A DNA stretch of 6,761 bases from Methylococcaceae bacterium. GTDB lineage: Bacteria; Pseudomonadota; Gammaproteobacteria; Methylococcales; Methylomonadaceae. Below are positions 1-5,269 of this stretch, piece after piece (positions within the stretch are counted from its first letter, which is position 1; every line of letters begins with the position of its first letter). Position numbers and translations under genes: made by a program. The notes below the pieces were generated by a model. It was given only the letters and a program-made list of their open reading frames with translations. It ran no database searches and was not told where the DNA came from. The stretch is taken from contig RFQK01000090.1 of NCBI GenBank assembly GCA_009925045.1, forward strand, positions 1-6,761. Reading direction: 5' to 3'.

Positions 1-37
1 TTTACTGGCACGTGACGGTCGAGCCTGGGAAGAATAA
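1..37 (+). CDS. zwf: Glucose-6-phosphate dehydrogenase, C-terminal end only (partial)
   Basis: Only the last eleven codons and a TAA stop (35-37) are inside the window; the complete codons begin at position 2 and read LLARDGRAWEE. From memory, glucose-6-phosphate dehydrogenases commonly end in an ARDGR.W-type tail, and zwf is a frequent neighbour immediately upstream of pgl. The enzyme oxidises glucose 6-phosphate to 6-phosphogluconolactone with NAD(P)+, which is the substrate of the next gene. The call rests on this short tail plus context, so another gene ending here cannot be excluded. The gap to pgl is 77 bp. Confidence 0.6.
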   Translation, partial: LLARDGRAWEE

Positions 38-38
38 A

Positions 39-53
39 CGAGCACTCAGCTCG
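39..53 (+). other. Small hairpin and TAGAT repeats in the zwf-pgl spacer
   Basis: Two bases after the zwf stop there is a perfect 5-bp inverted repeat, CGAGC (39-43) and GCTCG (49-53), around a 5-base loop. A true uninterrupted T-run does not follow it; the next Ts, at 61-64, are separated by mixed sequence. It is therefore at best a weak terminator or processing hairpin. Further right, TAGAT occurs three times at 76-80, 83-87 and 91-95. No convincing -35/-10 pair is visible before pgl, so I infer that pgl is mostly transcribed from upstream of the window. Confidence 0.25.
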
Positions 54-114
54 GTTCTGGTTTTACCGCACCCTATAGATTTTAGATTTCTAGATTGAGA
101 CAAAGATAATAGTT

Positions 115-825
115 ATGGTTAGAGAATTTCATTTCGAACAACGTAGTCATTTATTCACCACCCTGGCCGCCGAATGTCAGGATATGTTGTCAGAATCTTT
201 AAGCAAAAACGGTTCCGCGACTATTTTTGTTTCGGGTGGCACGACACCGGCTCCACTTTATGATGCTTTATCCAAATTGGATATTGCCTGGAAAAAAGTC
301 AAAGTTGCCCTCGTAGATGAACGCTGGGTTGCCGCCGATCATAGTGCGAGTAATGAAGCCTTAATCCGCAAGTCCTTACTGGTGAATAATGCCAAAGCAG
401 CCACTTTTGTTGGGATGAAAACGGCCGCTAATACGGCTAATAAAGGTGTGGCGGAAACAGAAGCCAACTACAAAGCCCTCCCAAAACCCTTTACTTTTGC
501 CATTGTTGGCATGGGTAACGACGGACATACGGCCTCTTTATTTCCTGGGGCCGATGGCTTAAATGCTGCTTTGAATCCTGATTCAGAAAAGCTGGTTGCG
601 GCTATCAAAGCCAAACCCAGCGCTGTTACTGGAACGCTCACTGAACGCATGAGCATGACTGTCGCCGCCCTTTTGCAATGTGACCGCATCGTGGTGTTGA
701 TTACGGGTGAAGATAAGCTATCGGTATTCGATCAAGCCATGCGCCCAGGCGCCAATAGCGAATTACCGATTCGCGCATTATTGGATCAAGAAAAAGTACC
801 GGTTGAACTTTACTGGGCCCCTTAA
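115..825 (+). CDS. pgl: 6-phosphogluconolactonase (DevB/Pgl type)
   Basis: This enzyme hydrolyses 6-phospho-D-glucono-1,5-lactone to 6-phosphogluconate in the cytoplasm, the second step of the oxidative pentose phosphate and Entner-Doudoroff routes. The protein has 236 residues, normal for the DevB-type family. Visible family motifs are SGGTTP (40-45), VDERWV (67-72), the glycine-rich [15 protein letters not shown] block (131-145), the RMSMT segment (178-182), ITGEDK (196-201) and the C-terminal ELYWAP. The ATG at 115 is the only ATG downstream of an in-frame TAG at 91-93, so the start is well constrained, although no strong Shine-Dalgarno sequence precedes it. The gene lies between zwf and edd; the TAA stop is 16 bp before the edd ATG, which indicates co-transcription. 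Confidence 0.95.
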   Translation: MVREFHFEQRSHLFTTLAAECQDMLSESLSKNGSATIFVSGGTTPAPLYDALSKLDIAWKKVKVALVDERWVAADHSASNEALIRKSLLVNNAKAATFVGMKTAANTANKGVAETEANYKALPKPFTFAIVGMGNDGHTASLFPGADGLNAALNPDSEKLVAAIKAKPSAVTGTLTERMSMTVAALLQCDRIVVLITGEDKLSVFDQAMRPGANSELPIRALLDQEKVPVELYWAP

Positions 826-832
826 GCGAACT

Positions 833-836
833 GGAG
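833..836 (+). promoter_or_regulatory. Ribosome binding site that fixes the edd start
   Basis: GGAG lies five bases before the ATG at 842. It supports this start over an in-frame ATG at 707, which lies inside pgl. Confidence 0.7.
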
Positions 837-841
837 CACCT

Positions 842-2662
842 ATGCATCCCAAACTTGAACAGATTACCCAGGACATTATCGAGCGCAGTCAGTCTTCTCG
901 TGATGCATATTTAGCCCGTATCGATGCTGCTAAAGCCAATGGACCGCAACGCGGCAAATTGGCCTGCGGTAACTTGGCACATGCCTTTGCCACTTGCAAT
1001 TCTGGCGAAAAAGAAGAATTAGCTCATGGTGCTAAGGCGAATGTTGCGATTATTTCTGCATACAACGACATGTTGTCTGCTCATGAACCCTACAAAGATT
1101 ACCCAGCTCTGATTAAACAAGCGGTGCGTGATGCCGGCGGGGTTGCACAGTTTGCCGGAGGGGTGCCGGCTATGTGTGACGGAGTTACCCAAGGCCAGCC
1201 CGGGATGGAGTTATCCTTATTTAGTCGTGATGTGATCGCGATGTCGACTGCTATCGGTTTGAGCCATGATATGTTCGATGCTGCTCTTTACCTGGGAGTC
1301 TGCGACAAAATTGTCCCCGGCCTTCTGATCGGTGCGCTTAGCTTTGGCCATTTGCCGGCTGTTTTCGTCCCAGCAGGTCCCATGCCCAGCGGCTTGTCGA
1401 ATAAAGAAAAAGTACGGATTCGCCAACTCTATGCTGAAGGCAAAGTCGGTCGCAAAGAATTACTGGAGTCGGAATCACAGTCTTATCACAGCCCGGGCAC
1501 CTGTACCTTCTACGGTACGGCTAATAGCAACCAGATGATGGTTGAAATCATGGGCCTGCATCTGCCCGGCAGCTCTTTCGTCAATCCGTATACTTCACTT
1601 CGTGAAGAACTCACCAAAGCAGCAGCCCAACAGGTACTCAAATTTACTGCCTTAGGCGATGATTATCGTCCGGTGGGGCATGTGATTAATGAAAAAGCCA
1701 TTATCAACGCCATTATTGGCTTGTTGGCAACCGGTGGTTCAACCAATCATACCCTACACCTGATCGCCATCGCCCGTGCAGCAGGCGTTATCATTAATTG
1801 GGATGATTTCGACCGCTTGTCAAAAGTCATTCCATTACTCACCAAAATTTACCCCAACGGCGCAGCCGATGTGAATCACTTCCAAGCTGCCGGCGGGATG
1901 GGTGTTCTGATTGCTGAACTTCTGGCCCATGGTTTATTGCATGGTGACATTTTAACCATCGGCGATCAGCATGGTATGTCGCAATACAGCCAAGAGCCCA
2001 AACTGAGTGAGGGCAAATTGCGTTGGGAAGCCGGTCCTGGACATTCTTTAGACAATACCGTGATTGCTACGGTTGCGGAACCTTTTGCTGCCGGGGGCGG
2101 CTTACATGTGATGCACGGCAACTTAGGCCGTGGCGTCTCTAAGATTTCAGCAGTTGCCGAACAACATCAGATAGTCACTGCACCAGCAGTTGTCTTCGAT
2201 GACCAAGACGATGTAGTGGCGGCGTTTAAACGCGGGGAATTGGAAAAGGATTGCATCGTCGTATTACGCTTCCAGGGCCCTAAAGCCAATGGCATGCCGG
2301 AGTTGCACAAATTGACACCACCTCTTGGTGTTCTGCAAGACAAAGGTTTCAAGGTTGCGCTGATTACTGATGGGCGTATGTCGGGCGCATCGGGTAAAGT
2401 GCCTTCGGCGATTCACATGTGTCCCGAATGTATCGATGGTGGCCCTTTGGCCAAAGTTCAGGACGGTGATCTGATTGTACTGAACACCCAGACGGGTGAA
2501 GTCAACGTTCAGGTTGATGCCGCTGAATTTGCGGCACGTATTCCGGCTGCTAATCGAGCCAAAGGTCATCATGTTGGCATGGGACGGGAATTATTTGGTG
2601 CATTCCGCGCGAATGCTTCATCAGCAGAAACAGGGGCAAGCAATCTGTTTTTTGCCGACTAA
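842..2662 (+). CDS. edd: 6-phosphogluconate dehydratase
   Basis: Edd dehydrates 6-phosphogluconate to 2-keto-3-deoxy-6-phosphogluconate (KDPG), the committed step of the Entner-Doudoroff pathway. From the ATG at 842 the protein has 606 residues, the usual length, and it resembles the E. coli enzyme from end to end as I recall it. It belongs to the IlvD/Edd family. Both family signatures are present: [10 protein letters not shown] around residues 151-160, and [11 protein letters not shown] around 509-519. C154 in the first signature and C221 in [10 protein letters not shown] correspond to the iron-sulfur cysteines described for the Zymomonas enzyme; C112 in [12 protein letters not shown] is a further conserved cysteine. 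The N-terminus [16 protein letters not shown] matches the family and supports the chosen start. An open frame extends 45 codons further upstream but only by overlapping pgl. The gene is 60 bp from eda. Confidence 0.97.
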   Translation: MHPKLEQITQDIIERSQSSRDAYLARIDAAKANGPQRGKLACGNLAHAFATCNSGEKEELAHGAKANVAIISAYNDMLSAHEPYKDYPALIKQAVRDAGGVAQFAGGVPAMCDGVTQGQPGMELSLFSRDVIAMSTAIGLSHDMFDAALYLGVCDKIVPGLLIGALSFGHLPAVFVPAGPMPSGLSNKEKVRIRQLYAEGKVGRKELLESESQSYHSPGTCTFYGTANSNQMMVEIMGLHLPGSSFVNPYTSLREELTKAAAQQVLKFTALGDDYRPVGHVINEKAIINAIIGLLATGGSTNHTLHLIAIARAAGVIINWDDFDRLSKVIPLLTKIYPNGAADVNHFQAAGGMGVLIAELLAHGLLHGDILTIGDQHGMSQYSQEPKLSEGKLRWEAGPGHSLDNTVIATVAEPFAAGGGLHVMHGNLGRGVSKISAVAEQHQIVTAPAVVFDDQDDVVAAFKRGELEKDCIVVLRFQGPKANGMPELHKLTPPLGVLQDKGFKVALITDGRMSGASGKVPSAIHMCPECIDGGPLAKVQDGDLIVLNTQTGEVNVQVDAAEFAARIPAANRAKGHHVGMGRELFGAFRANASSAETGASNLFFAD

Positions 2663-2713
2663 AATCTAAGTCAGCACCGAATCCGGCGAGTTAGAAATTT
2701 TTAATTTTTTAGT

Positions 2714-2720
2714 GAGAAGA
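2714..2720 (+). promoter_or_regulatory. Ribosome binding site of eda
   Basis: The purine-rich GAGAAGA lies two bases before the ATG at 2723, with its GAG core about six bases away. It follows an A/T-rich stretch (about 2693-2712) in the 60-bp edd-eda gap. I see no GC-rich stem before that stretch, so I do not read it as a terminator. Confidence 0.5.
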
Positions 2721-2722
2721 AA

Positions 2723-3352
2723 ATGGCAGTGACAATCAAAGAAGTCATGACTACTTCACCGGTGATGCCGGTCATGGTTATCAACCACTTAGACCAAGCC
2801 GTGCCACTGGCCAAAGCTTTAGTCGATGGCGGTTTGAAAGTTCTGGAAATCACCCTGAGAACACCCGTTGCCTTGGACGCTATTCGTAAAATCAAAGCAG
2901 AAGTTCCGGGCGCCATTGTCGGTGCTGGCACTATTATCAACACCGAAACGCTGCAACAGGCGATAGATGCCGGTGCGGAATTCATTGTCAGCCCTGGCGT
3001 GACCGATACCCTGATTGCTGCCGCATTAAAAACAGGCGTTCCTATTTTGCCGGGTGTTGCCACTTCCAGCGAAGTCATGAAACTGCTGGAACTGGGTATC
3101 ACAGCGATGAAGTTCTTTCCTGCCGAAGCCGCAGGTGGCATTCCTATGCTGAAATCTTTTGGTGGCCCTCTACCCCAAGTCACCTTCTGCCCGACCGGTG
3201 GCGTTAATCCTAAAAATGCCCCTGACTATCTGGCGCTCAAAAACGTAGCCTGCGTGGGTGGTTCATGGATGGCCCCTGCGGAACTGGTAGATGCGGGTGA
3301 CTGGGATGAAATCCGTCGACGTGCTGCCGAAGCGGCGGGTTTGCAAAACTAG
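2723..3352 (+). CDS. eda: KDPG aldolase (2-dehydro-3-deoxyphosphogluconate aldolase)
   Basis: Eda cleaves KDPG to pyruvate and glyceraldehyde 3-phosphate, completing the Entner-Doudoroff pathway. It is a cytoplasmic class I (Schiff-base) aldolase with a TIM-barrel fold. The 209-residue length is normal. Visible landmarks are VLEITLRT (40-47) with the catalytic-type E42 and the adjacent R46, IVGAGT (65-70), SPGVTD (90-95), and MKFFPAEAAGG (129-139), in which K130 aligns with the Schiff-base lysine. They continue with the phosphate-binding FCPTGG (155-160) and VACVGGSWMAP (175-185). It belongs with pgl and edd, on the same strand in pathway order. The TAG stop at 3350-3352 is followed after only four bases by the ATG of a toxin-antitoxin gene, so ribosomes finishing eda could re-initiate there. 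Confidence 0.97.
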   Translation: MAVTIKEVMTTSPVMPVMVINHLDQAVPLAKALVDGGLKVLEITLRTPVALDAIRKIKAEVPGAIVGAGTIINTETLQQAIDAGAEFIVSPGVTDTLIAAALKTGVPILPGVATSSEVMKLLELGITAMKFFPAEAAGGIPMLKSFGGPLPQVTFCPTGGVNPKNAPDYLALKNVACVGGSWMAPAELVDAGDWDEIRRRAAEAAGLQN

Positions 3353-3356
3353 CCAA

Positions 3357-3752
3357 ATGATACAAGAGACTGTCATTGAGTTAATCCGGGCACACATACA
3401 AAATGTGCTGGCGATTTATGCCTTTGGCAGTCGTGTTACTGGTCATGCAGATGCTGAAAGCGATTTAGATTTAGCGGTTCTGGTTGCCGGCTATGCCAAT
3501 CCTTTAGAATTATTCGATCTCTCAGCTAAGCTGTCAGAAATCACCGCTTGCCCGGTAGACTTGCTGGATCTGAGAGCCGCGTCAACCGTTATGCAATACC
3601 AAATCATCACCAGCGGCGTATGCTGGTGGCGTCTGGATAGTCAGTCCAGCCTCTACGAAAGCTTCATACTGAGCGAGAAAATGACACTGGATGTCAGCCG
3701 CGCTGCTCTGATGACCGATATTCGTCAACGAGGTTCTGTCTATGGCGGATGA
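3357..3752 (+). CDS. mntA: MntA-type minimal nucleotidyltransferase antitoxin
   Basis: This is the antitoxin half of a type VII MntA/HepT module. The studied Shewanella MntA transfers AMP groups to a tyrosine of its HEPN toxin partner and so silences it. The 131-residue protein has the defining GSX10DXD motif: G24-S25, then D36 and D38 in SDLDLAV. A probable third metal-binding Asp is D68 in CPVDLLDLRAASTV, a segment also shared with the Shewanella protein. The start at 3357 is four bases after the eda stop and has no well-spaced Shine-Dalgarno sequence, which suggests translation coupled to eda. An in-frame ATG at 3291 lies inside eda and gives an N-terminus unlike the family. The gene overlaps the toxin gene by 11 bp. 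The symbol refers to the antitoxin family, not to a manganese transporter. Confidence 0.88.
   Translation: MIQETVIELIRAHIQNVLAIYAFGSRVTGHADAESDLDLAVLVAGYANPLELFDLSAKLSEITACPVDLLDLRAASTVMQYQIITSGVCWWRLDSQSSLYESFILSEKMTLDVSRAALMTDIRQRGSVYGG
3731..3733 (+). promoter_or_regulatory. Ribosome binding site of hepT inside mntA
   Basis: AGG, within CGAGGT near the end of the antitoxin gene, lies eight bases before the ATG at 3742. It supports this start and the 11-bp overlap. Confidence 0.4.
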
Positions 3753-4251
3753 TGTACTGATCAATAAGGCCGCCACCATAGAACGGTGTGTCAGGCGTGC
3801 TCGTGAAGAATACAGTGCCGACCCTGATAGCTTTTTGACTAACTATACTCGTCAGGATGCGGCTATTCTTAATATTCAGCGCGCCTGTGAAGCGGCTCTT
3901 GACATGGGGCAATACCTTATCCGTCGAGACAAACTCGGTGTACCGCAAAGTGCCCGTGATGTTTTCACCTTACTGGCTCAGGCGAACTGGATCAGTTTGG
4001 ACTTAGCTGATCAGATGAAACGCATGGTGGGTTTCAGGAATATTGCTGTTCATGATTACCAGACACTGCAAATTCCGATCACCGTCAATATCATCGAAAA
4101 ACATCTCGATGAGTTTCTGGAATTCAGCAAGCTAGTGTTGCTTAAAAAGGGGCCAGGGGACGAAATCATAAACGCGATAATGGTCTACCAATGGGCGGAG
4201 TTGTTCTTGTGCAGTACGGACATAGTCGGGGTGTTGAAGAAAGGCTTCTAG
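3742..4251 (+). CDS. hepT: HepT-type HEPN ribonuclease toxin with an extended C-terminus
   Basis: This is the toxin half of the MntA/HepT module: a HEPN-domain RNase, helical and dimeric in characterised relatives. The family motif RX4HXY is intact as R99, H104 and Y106 in FRNIAVHDYQ; Y106 aligns with the tyrosine that MntA AMPylates in Shewanella HepT. Other shared blocks are INKAATIERC (7-16), LNIQRACEAA (43-52) and GVPQSARDVFTLLAQ (66-80). The family is usually about 133 residues, but this frame has 169. Similarity to the Shewanella protein as I remember it fades near residue 134. The remaining residues come from DNA lying opposite the 3' end of the convergent Dabb gene. From codon 131 to its stop (4249-4251) the frame is the exact codon-for-codon complement of that gene. 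I infer that the native stop was lost. The catalytic core looks complete, so the gene may still be functional. Confidence 0.88.
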   Translation: MADDVLINKAATIERCVRRAREEYSADPDSFLTNYTRQDAAILNIQRACEAALDMGQYLIRRDKLGVPQSARDVFTLLAQANWISLDLADQMKRMVGFRNIAVHDYQTLQIPITVNIIEKHLDEFLEFSKLVLLKKGPGDEIINAIMVYQWAELFLCSTDIVGVLKKGF

Positions 4252-4545
4252 AGCAGAAGCTGATTCAAACTGACTGTCTACGATAAGATCATAACTCTCA
4301 TCAACGGATGGATTGGCTCTGGGGCGAACTATATTGGCACGACTCGCGATTTTGTATTCAAGAACCCCAGGCAAATCGGTCAATAACTGACTGGCTTCCC
4401 GATAAATTTGTGCAGCGTTGGCTTGATCGGTTTTTAACCAAACCACAACAAGATGGTGTATGGGCTTGGTATCCGCCATGACTGACTGACTACACAGCAG
4501 ACACAACAGCATGTTAATTATTTGTAATTTGGCTATTTTCATCAT
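4132..4545 (-). CDS. Secreted Dabb-domain (stress-responsive A/B barrel) protein
   Basis: The predicted 137-residue protein begins with a signal peptide: basic start MMKIAK, hydrophobic LLCLLCS segment, and likely cleavage after SVMA near residue 24. It would therefore act in the periplasm or outside the cell. The mature part resembles the Dabb fold, a small ferredoxin-like dimeric barrel. Visible landmarks are IHHLVVVWLK (29-38) at the first strand, LPGVLEYKIA, SYDLIVDSQFES, ALEAFLQHPDY and the terminal HYRVYDFV. The substrate or function of this subgroup is unknown to me, and Dabb relatives include several unrelated activities. Two adjacent ATG codons (4545-4543 and 4542-4540) could start it. 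It is in the same direction as the upstream cytochrome gene, 117 bp away. Its 3' end overlaps the convergent hepT frame by 120 bp, and its TAG stop (4134-4132) sits opposite a HepT Leu codon. Confidence 0.8.
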   Translation of the reverse strand: MMKIAKLQIINMLLCLLCSQSVMADTKPIHHLVVVWLKTDQANAAQIYREASQLLTDLPGVLEYKIASRANIVRPRANPSVDESYDLIVDSQFESASALEAFLQHPDYVRTAQEQLRPLVDHYRVYDFVPWPLFKQH

Positions 4546-4616
4546 TCTTGTCTATGTAGCTGGCTAAATTTAATACGATCTCATTAGCGTCTAATTGACA
4601 GTTCGACTCGCGACAA

Positions 4617-4641
4617 CTGGGTTGTATGGCATACAACCCAG
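4617..4641. repeat. Perfect 25-bp palindrome (12-bp arms, 1-base centre)
   Basis: CTGGGTTGTATG (4617-4628) is followed by one G and then its exact reverse complement (4630-4641). As RNA it can fold into a stem of about 10 bp with a 5-base loop. It starts 21 bp beyond the cytochrome gene's stop and about 70 bp before the Dabb start, both on the minus strand. No T-run follows on either side, so it is not a standard intrinsic terminator. It could be a 3' stabilising or attenuating hairpin or a binding site for a dimeric regulator. The rest of the 117-bp spacer shows nothing I can identify. Confidence 0.7.
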
Positions 4642-4662
4642 CCTTCAATGGATGGTCAGCAG

Positions 4663-5136
4663 TTAGCGAAGATGAGGAACGGTATAGACATAGTCACTGG
4701 CTTGCATAGGCATGTGACAAGCAAAACAGGCGCTCGCTTTGTCTTTATCGTGGATAAGCAGATTTTTGCCCTCCCAGCGACCAAAACCCCAACCGCCCGT
4801 CTCCGAATATTTTTTACTGTCTTTAACCATGGCTTCAGCGCCAGCGAATTCACCGGGCACGATGGCATTGGGCCAATTGGGATGCACTTGCTCTTTCCAG
4901 GATAATTTGGCAATCACCGTACCTTCCGGCCATGGCCCTGTTTTACCGCTACGAGCCGCGTTAATAGCAATGTCGTTGCCCAGAATTGAACGCACATATT
5001 TCTTGTCAAGACGATGTGATACACCTAAGACGCGCCAATTAATATACTCACCGTGTTCGGTCTGCGGTGTATCCGCATAACTAAACGATGAAAAAACGCA
5101 GAACAGCATAGTGACAATTCCAATCTTTTTACGCAT
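4663..5136 (-). CDS. Secreted mono-heme cytochrome P460-family protein
   Basis: The 157-residue protein starts with a signal peptide (MRKK, hydrophobic IVTMLFCVFSSF, likely cleavage after SYA at residue 21), so it should be exported and receive covalent c-type heme in the periplasm. One heme-binding motif, CFACH (C137, C140, H141), lies near the C-terminus. The blocks EGTVIAKLSWKE (71-82), AMVKDSKKY (102-110) and GGWGFGRW (114-121) resemble the cytochrome P460 family. Some members oxidise hydroxylamine or bind NO, using a lysine cross-linked to heme. K77 in EGTVIAKL sits in the segment resembling the region of that lysine, but I cannot prove the equivalence, so catalytic function is open; cytochrome c'-beta is an alternative. 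The start is supported by GGAG eight bases upstream. The gene is divergent from the cstA-like gene. Confidence 0.85.
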   Translation of the reverse strand: MRKKIGIVTMLFCVFSSFSYADTPQTEHGEYINWRVLGVSHRLDKKYVRSILGNDIAINAARSGKTGPWPEGTVIAKLSWKEQVHPNWPNAIVPGEFAGAEAMVKDSKKYSETGGWGFGRWEGKNLLIHDKDKASACFACHMPMQASDYVYTVPHLR

Positions 5137-5144
5137 TTTCCAAA

Positions 5145-5148
5145 CTCC
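5145..5148 (-). promoter_or_regulatory. Ribosome binding site of the cytochrome P460-family gene
   Basis: On the minus strand GGAG lies eight bases before the ATG at 5136, a near-ideal Shine-Dalgarno spacing. Confidence 0.7.
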
Positions 5149-5182
5149 AAAATGTCAGTTTAGCTGGTTAAAATCGAAACTT

Positions 5183-5188
5183 ATTGTA
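5183..5188 (-). promoter_or_regulatory. Possible -10 element for the cytochrome P460-family gene
   Basis: On the minus strand this reads TACAAT, one base from the TATAAT consensus, and would give a leader of about 40 bases. The best -35-like hexamer upstream, TTGACT, would be about 22 bases away, which is too far. The assignment is therefore weak. Confidence 0.3.
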
Positions 5189-5231
5189 GCGGTTTGAACC
5201 CCAAGAAACCAGTCAATCAAAACCCTACACA

Positions 5232-5240
5232 TGCTAAGAT
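5232..5240 (+). promoter_or_regulatory. Possible extended -10 element for the cstA-like gene
   Basis: TGCTAAGAT reads as an extended -10 (TG, one base, then TAAGAT with four of six consensus bases). Transcription would begin around 5247, giving a leader of about 20 bases before the ATG at 5270. No convincing -35 is visible. The 133-bp divergent spacer holds nothing else clear apart from short GGTTT/AAACC inverted arms (5191-5195 and 5206-5210). Confidence 0.25.
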
Positions 5241-5269
5241 TGCACCATATTTTTTGTCATTTGCTGGTC

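Noticed and set aside
707..841. N-terminal extension of edd by 45 codons to an ATG at 707
   Set aside because: It overlaps pgl by 119 bp, its sequence is unlike the Edd family N-terminus, and the ATG at 842 has a good GGAG and a matching N-terminus.
2663..2722. Terminator or second promoter in the A/T-rich edd-eda gap
   Set aside because: No GC-rich stem precedes the T-rich stretch and no spaced -35/-10 pair is evident; read-through from edd to eda is the simpler reading.
2701..3183. 160-residue minus-strand open frame opposite eda
   Set aside because: It is the shadow of a clearly recognisable aldolase gene and shows no family motif.
3291..3356. Start of the antitoxin at 3291 inside eda
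   Set aside because: The extra 22 residues are eda read in another frame; the family-like N-terminus begins at 3357.
4648..5080. Plus-strand open frames opposite the cytochrome gene
   Set aside because: They are antisense to a protein with signal peptide, ribosome binding site and CXXCH motif, and have no recognisable features themselves.
5231..5269. Alternative in-frame ATG of the transporter at 5231
   Set aside because: It has no Shine-Dalgarno sequence, overlaps a possible -10 element, and the extra 13 residues are not expected from E. coli CstA.
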